This document shows, piece by piece, positions 12,930 to 13,671 of a stretch of 13,671 nucleotides of DNA. The notes under the pieces are model-generated. The model was not told the DNA's origin, did no database searches, and saw only the letters and a list, made by a program, of their open reading frames with translations. The stretch lies in the NCBI GenBank assembly GCA_003560545.1, contig PWLK01000090.1, positions 1 to 13,671 on the forward strand, read 5' to 3'. Origin of the DNA: Candidatus Woesearchaeota archaeon. Its GTDB lineage: Archaea; Nanobdellota; Nanobdellia; Woesearchaeales; 21-14-0-10-32-9. A program made the translations under genes and the position numbers. How positions within the stretch are numbered: position 1 is the first letter of the stretch; the number at the start of each line of letters is the position of its first letter.

Positions 12930-13147
12930 CTTCTTTTCAGGCCGTGGCAGGACGATTCATTTGAATCGCTGCAAGCGACCGGAATATTGTTCGCTTTAAA
13001 AACCTTTTGGAAACCGCCCAGAGGAGAAAAAAGAATTATTTACCATATGAACAATAAATTTTTTTTTGGAAAAAGCGAAAATTATCCGGAAAATGCTTAG
13101 AAACTCAATTAAAAAAATTTGCTAAAATAATTCTTTTGATGCGTGTG

Positions 13148-13447
13148 ATGAAAAACTACAAGATTATGAAGACGAAGAAATTCAACAAGCAACTCGAAAA
13201 AATACCTCTAGACATAAAAAAAAGATTTGAAAAACAATTAGAAAGAGTCGCAGAAGACCCTTATAATATTGGAAAGCCTCTTGGCTTTAAATGGTTCAGA
13301 GAACTTAAAAACAACACGTACCGGCTTTATTACCTTATTTATGAAGAAGAAGTAGTTGTGTTGCTTGTAGGGGTTTCAAACAAAAAGATGCAGCAAGAAT
13401 ATATAAACAAAATAAGAAATAAGCTGAAGTCATTAAGAAAAAAATGA
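13148..13447 (+). CDS. RelE/ParE-family toxin-like protein
   Basis: 99 residues from ATG at 13148; in-frame TTG 13136, ATG 13139 and ATG 13166 are alternatives (the TATA-like site at 13109-13117 would place a leaderless start near 13139). The protein has the RelE-superfamily layout: an N-terminal strand then KFNKQLEKIPLDIKKRFEKQLERV (helical), EDPYNIGKPLGFKWFREL, the beta core NTYRLYYLIYEEEVVVLLVGV and a C-terminal helix NKKMQQEYINKIRNKL. Members of this superfamily are usually ribosome-dependent mRNA endonucleases (RelE) or gyrase poisons (ParE) paired with an antitoxin; activity cannot be assigned from sequence, and similar folds exist without toxicity. No antitoxin gene precedes it. It is transcribed away from the ribosomal operon and is AT-richer than it, in keeping with horizontal transfer. 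Stop TGA. Confidence 0.75.
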   Translation: MKNYKIMKTKKFNKQLEKIPLDIKKRFEKQLERVAEDPYNIGKPLGFKWFRELKNNTYRLYYLIYEEEVVVLLVGVSNKKMQQEYINKIRNKLKSLRKK

Positions 13448-13451
13448 AAAA

Positions 13452-13459
13452 TTTATATA
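13452..13459 (+). promoter_or_regulatory. Archaeal TATA box for the gene starting at 13487
   Basis: TTTATATA five bases after the toxin stop, a near-consensus archaeal TATA box. Transcription about 26 nt downstream would begin near 13480, a few bases before the ATG at 13487, and AAGGTGG (13476-13482) lies four bases before that ATG. The good match and spacing suggest an independent promoter for the last gene. Confidence 0.6.
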
Positions 13460-13486
13460 ATTAGGCGTGTTAAATAAGGTGGCAAA

Positions 13487-13591
13487 ATGGAAAAAAGGAA
13501 CTCTGCATTGGTAAGAGAGAATGAAGAGCTTGCAAATAAAATTGCGAAGATATTATTAAAGGTAGAGAGAAAAGAATTAAGAATAAGATGA
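13487..13591 (+). CDS. Short coiled-coil-like ORF, possibly 5' half of an antitoxin gene
   Basis: 34 codons: MEKRNSALVRENEELANKI followed by AKILLKVERKELRIR and TGA. It has a good TATA box (13452) and Shine-Dalgarno (AAGGTGG), so the start is likely real, but it is very short. Its stop overlaps the next ATG (13588) as ATGA. The next frame can be read upstream to 13540 without a stop and is also charged (REKRIKNKMK), so one frameshift near 13550-13590 could join both into a single protein. I do not recognise a family from this part alone. Confidence 0.45.
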   Translation: MEKRNSALVRENEELANKIAKILLKVERKELRIR

Positions 13592-13671
13592 AAGGCCAAA
13601 AAGAATTGGAAGAAGAAAACGAATTCCTTAAAGACCTGCTGGAATCTCTTGAAGACATAGAAAAAGGCAGG
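13588..13671 (+). CDS. Antitoxin-like ORF, partial (runs off right edge)
   Basis: 28 codons visible from ATG at 13588: MKGQKELEEENEF, then LKDLLESLEDIEKGR at the edge. The ending resembles the LLE.LEDIK.GR segment common in small antitoxins that neutralise RelE-like toxins, where it lies near the C-terminus, so the gene may end shortly beyond the window and could be followed by a second toxin. This is recalled family resemblance, not a search result. It may be the 3' half of the ORF that starts at 13487. Confidence 0.45.
   Translation, partial: MKGQKELEEENEFLKDLLESLEDIEKGR

Larger units (their letters stand above)
12821..13138. other. Intergenic region between uL3 and the toxin gene: divergent promoters and hairpins
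   Basis: 318 bases without a recognisable gene. A 70-codon plus-strand frame (12888-13100) shows no family features and I do not call it. The stretch contains four inverted repeats: AGGACT/AGTCCT (12840-12859), GCCTCC/GGAGGC (12890-12929) enclosing AATTCC/GGAATT (12901-12917), GGCCT/AGGCC (12927-12943) and CGATTC/GAATCG (12953-12968). Two TATA-like sites face the ribosomal operon: TTAAAAAAA (12863-12871, minus) and GGTTTTTAAAG (12994-13004, minus). TTAAAAAAA at 13109-13117 on the plus strand faces the toxin. Which of these act is not shown by sequence alone. Confidence 0.6.

Noticed and set aside
12945..12975. tRNA-like T-arm around GATTCATTTGAATC
   Set aside because: Loop is four bases, and no acceptor, anticodon or D arm fits around it.
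12888..13100. 70-codon plus-strand ORF in the spacer
   Set aside because: No recognisable domain, no Shine-Dalgarno before the ATG, and it covers the inverted repeats. I describe the region as intergenic instead.
13470..13658. 62-codon minus-strand ORF over the antitoxin-like region
   Set aside because: Ser/Phe/Leu-rich antisense of purine-rich coding DNA, opposite a strand with a TATA box and Shine-Dalgarno.

Overview
The window is almost entirely one archaeal ribosomal-protein supercluster, read leftward on the minus strand from about position 12820 to the left edge. The gene order is the classical archaeal S10 block followed by the spc block: uL3, uL4, uL23, uL2, uS19, uL22, uS3, uL29, aIF1 (SUI1), RNase P component Rnp1/Rpp29, uS17, uL14, uL24, eS4, uL5, uS14, uS8, uL6, eL32, eL19, uL18, uS5, uL30, uL15, secY. 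The archaea/eukaryote-only proteins (eS4, eL32, eL19), the aIF1 and RNase P protein genes inside the cluster, and TATA-like promoter elements make this an archaeon. Compact proteins (short uL30 and uS17), very tight packing, and a RelE-type toxin next door suggest a small-genome DPANN lineage such as Woesearchaeota/Pacearchaeota. That placement is inference; no phylogeny was run.

Layout, left to right: 1-473, the first 157 codons of secY (it runs off the left edge); 498-941, uL15, full length but interrupted by an in-frame UGA at codon 28; 943-12820, the other 23 genes with gaps of 0-13 nt or 4-8 nt overlaps; 12821-13138, a 318-nt spacer with several inverted repeats that holds the operon leader or promoter and the promoter of the plus-strand gene; 13139/13148-13447, a RelE/ParE-like toxin on the plus strand; 13448-13671, a strong TATA box and Shine-Dalgarno followed by one or two short antitoxin-like reading frames that run off the right edge. 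This right flank is AT-richer (35% GC in 13141-13200 by hand count, against 43% in 10141-10200 inside uL2).

Functionally the cluster makes much of the large-subunit core (peptidyl-transferase neighbours uL2/uL3, tunnel proteins uL4/uL22, the tunnel-exit pair uL23/uL29, the 5S proteins uL5/uL18) and of the small-subunit head and body (uS3, uS19, uS14, uS5, uS8, uS17, eS4). With these come the start-codon fidelity factor aIF1, a tRNA-processing RNase P subunit and the Sec translocon pore. Many junctions are stop/start overlaps, so translational coupling is likely.

Points worth a second look: the UGA at an invariant glycine of uL15, while UGA is clearly used as a normal stop at many neighbouring genes; near-identical DNA encoding lysine/alanine tails in uS3, uL4, eL19 and the uS5 N-terminus; long K/E tails on uL22 and eL32; a recurring TGAAAATG restart motif; mutually exclusive hairpins upstream of uL3; unusual residues in uL2 and uL3 near the peptidyl-transferase centre; and an atypical toxin/antitoxin arrangement. 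I did not find a convincing wholly new system.
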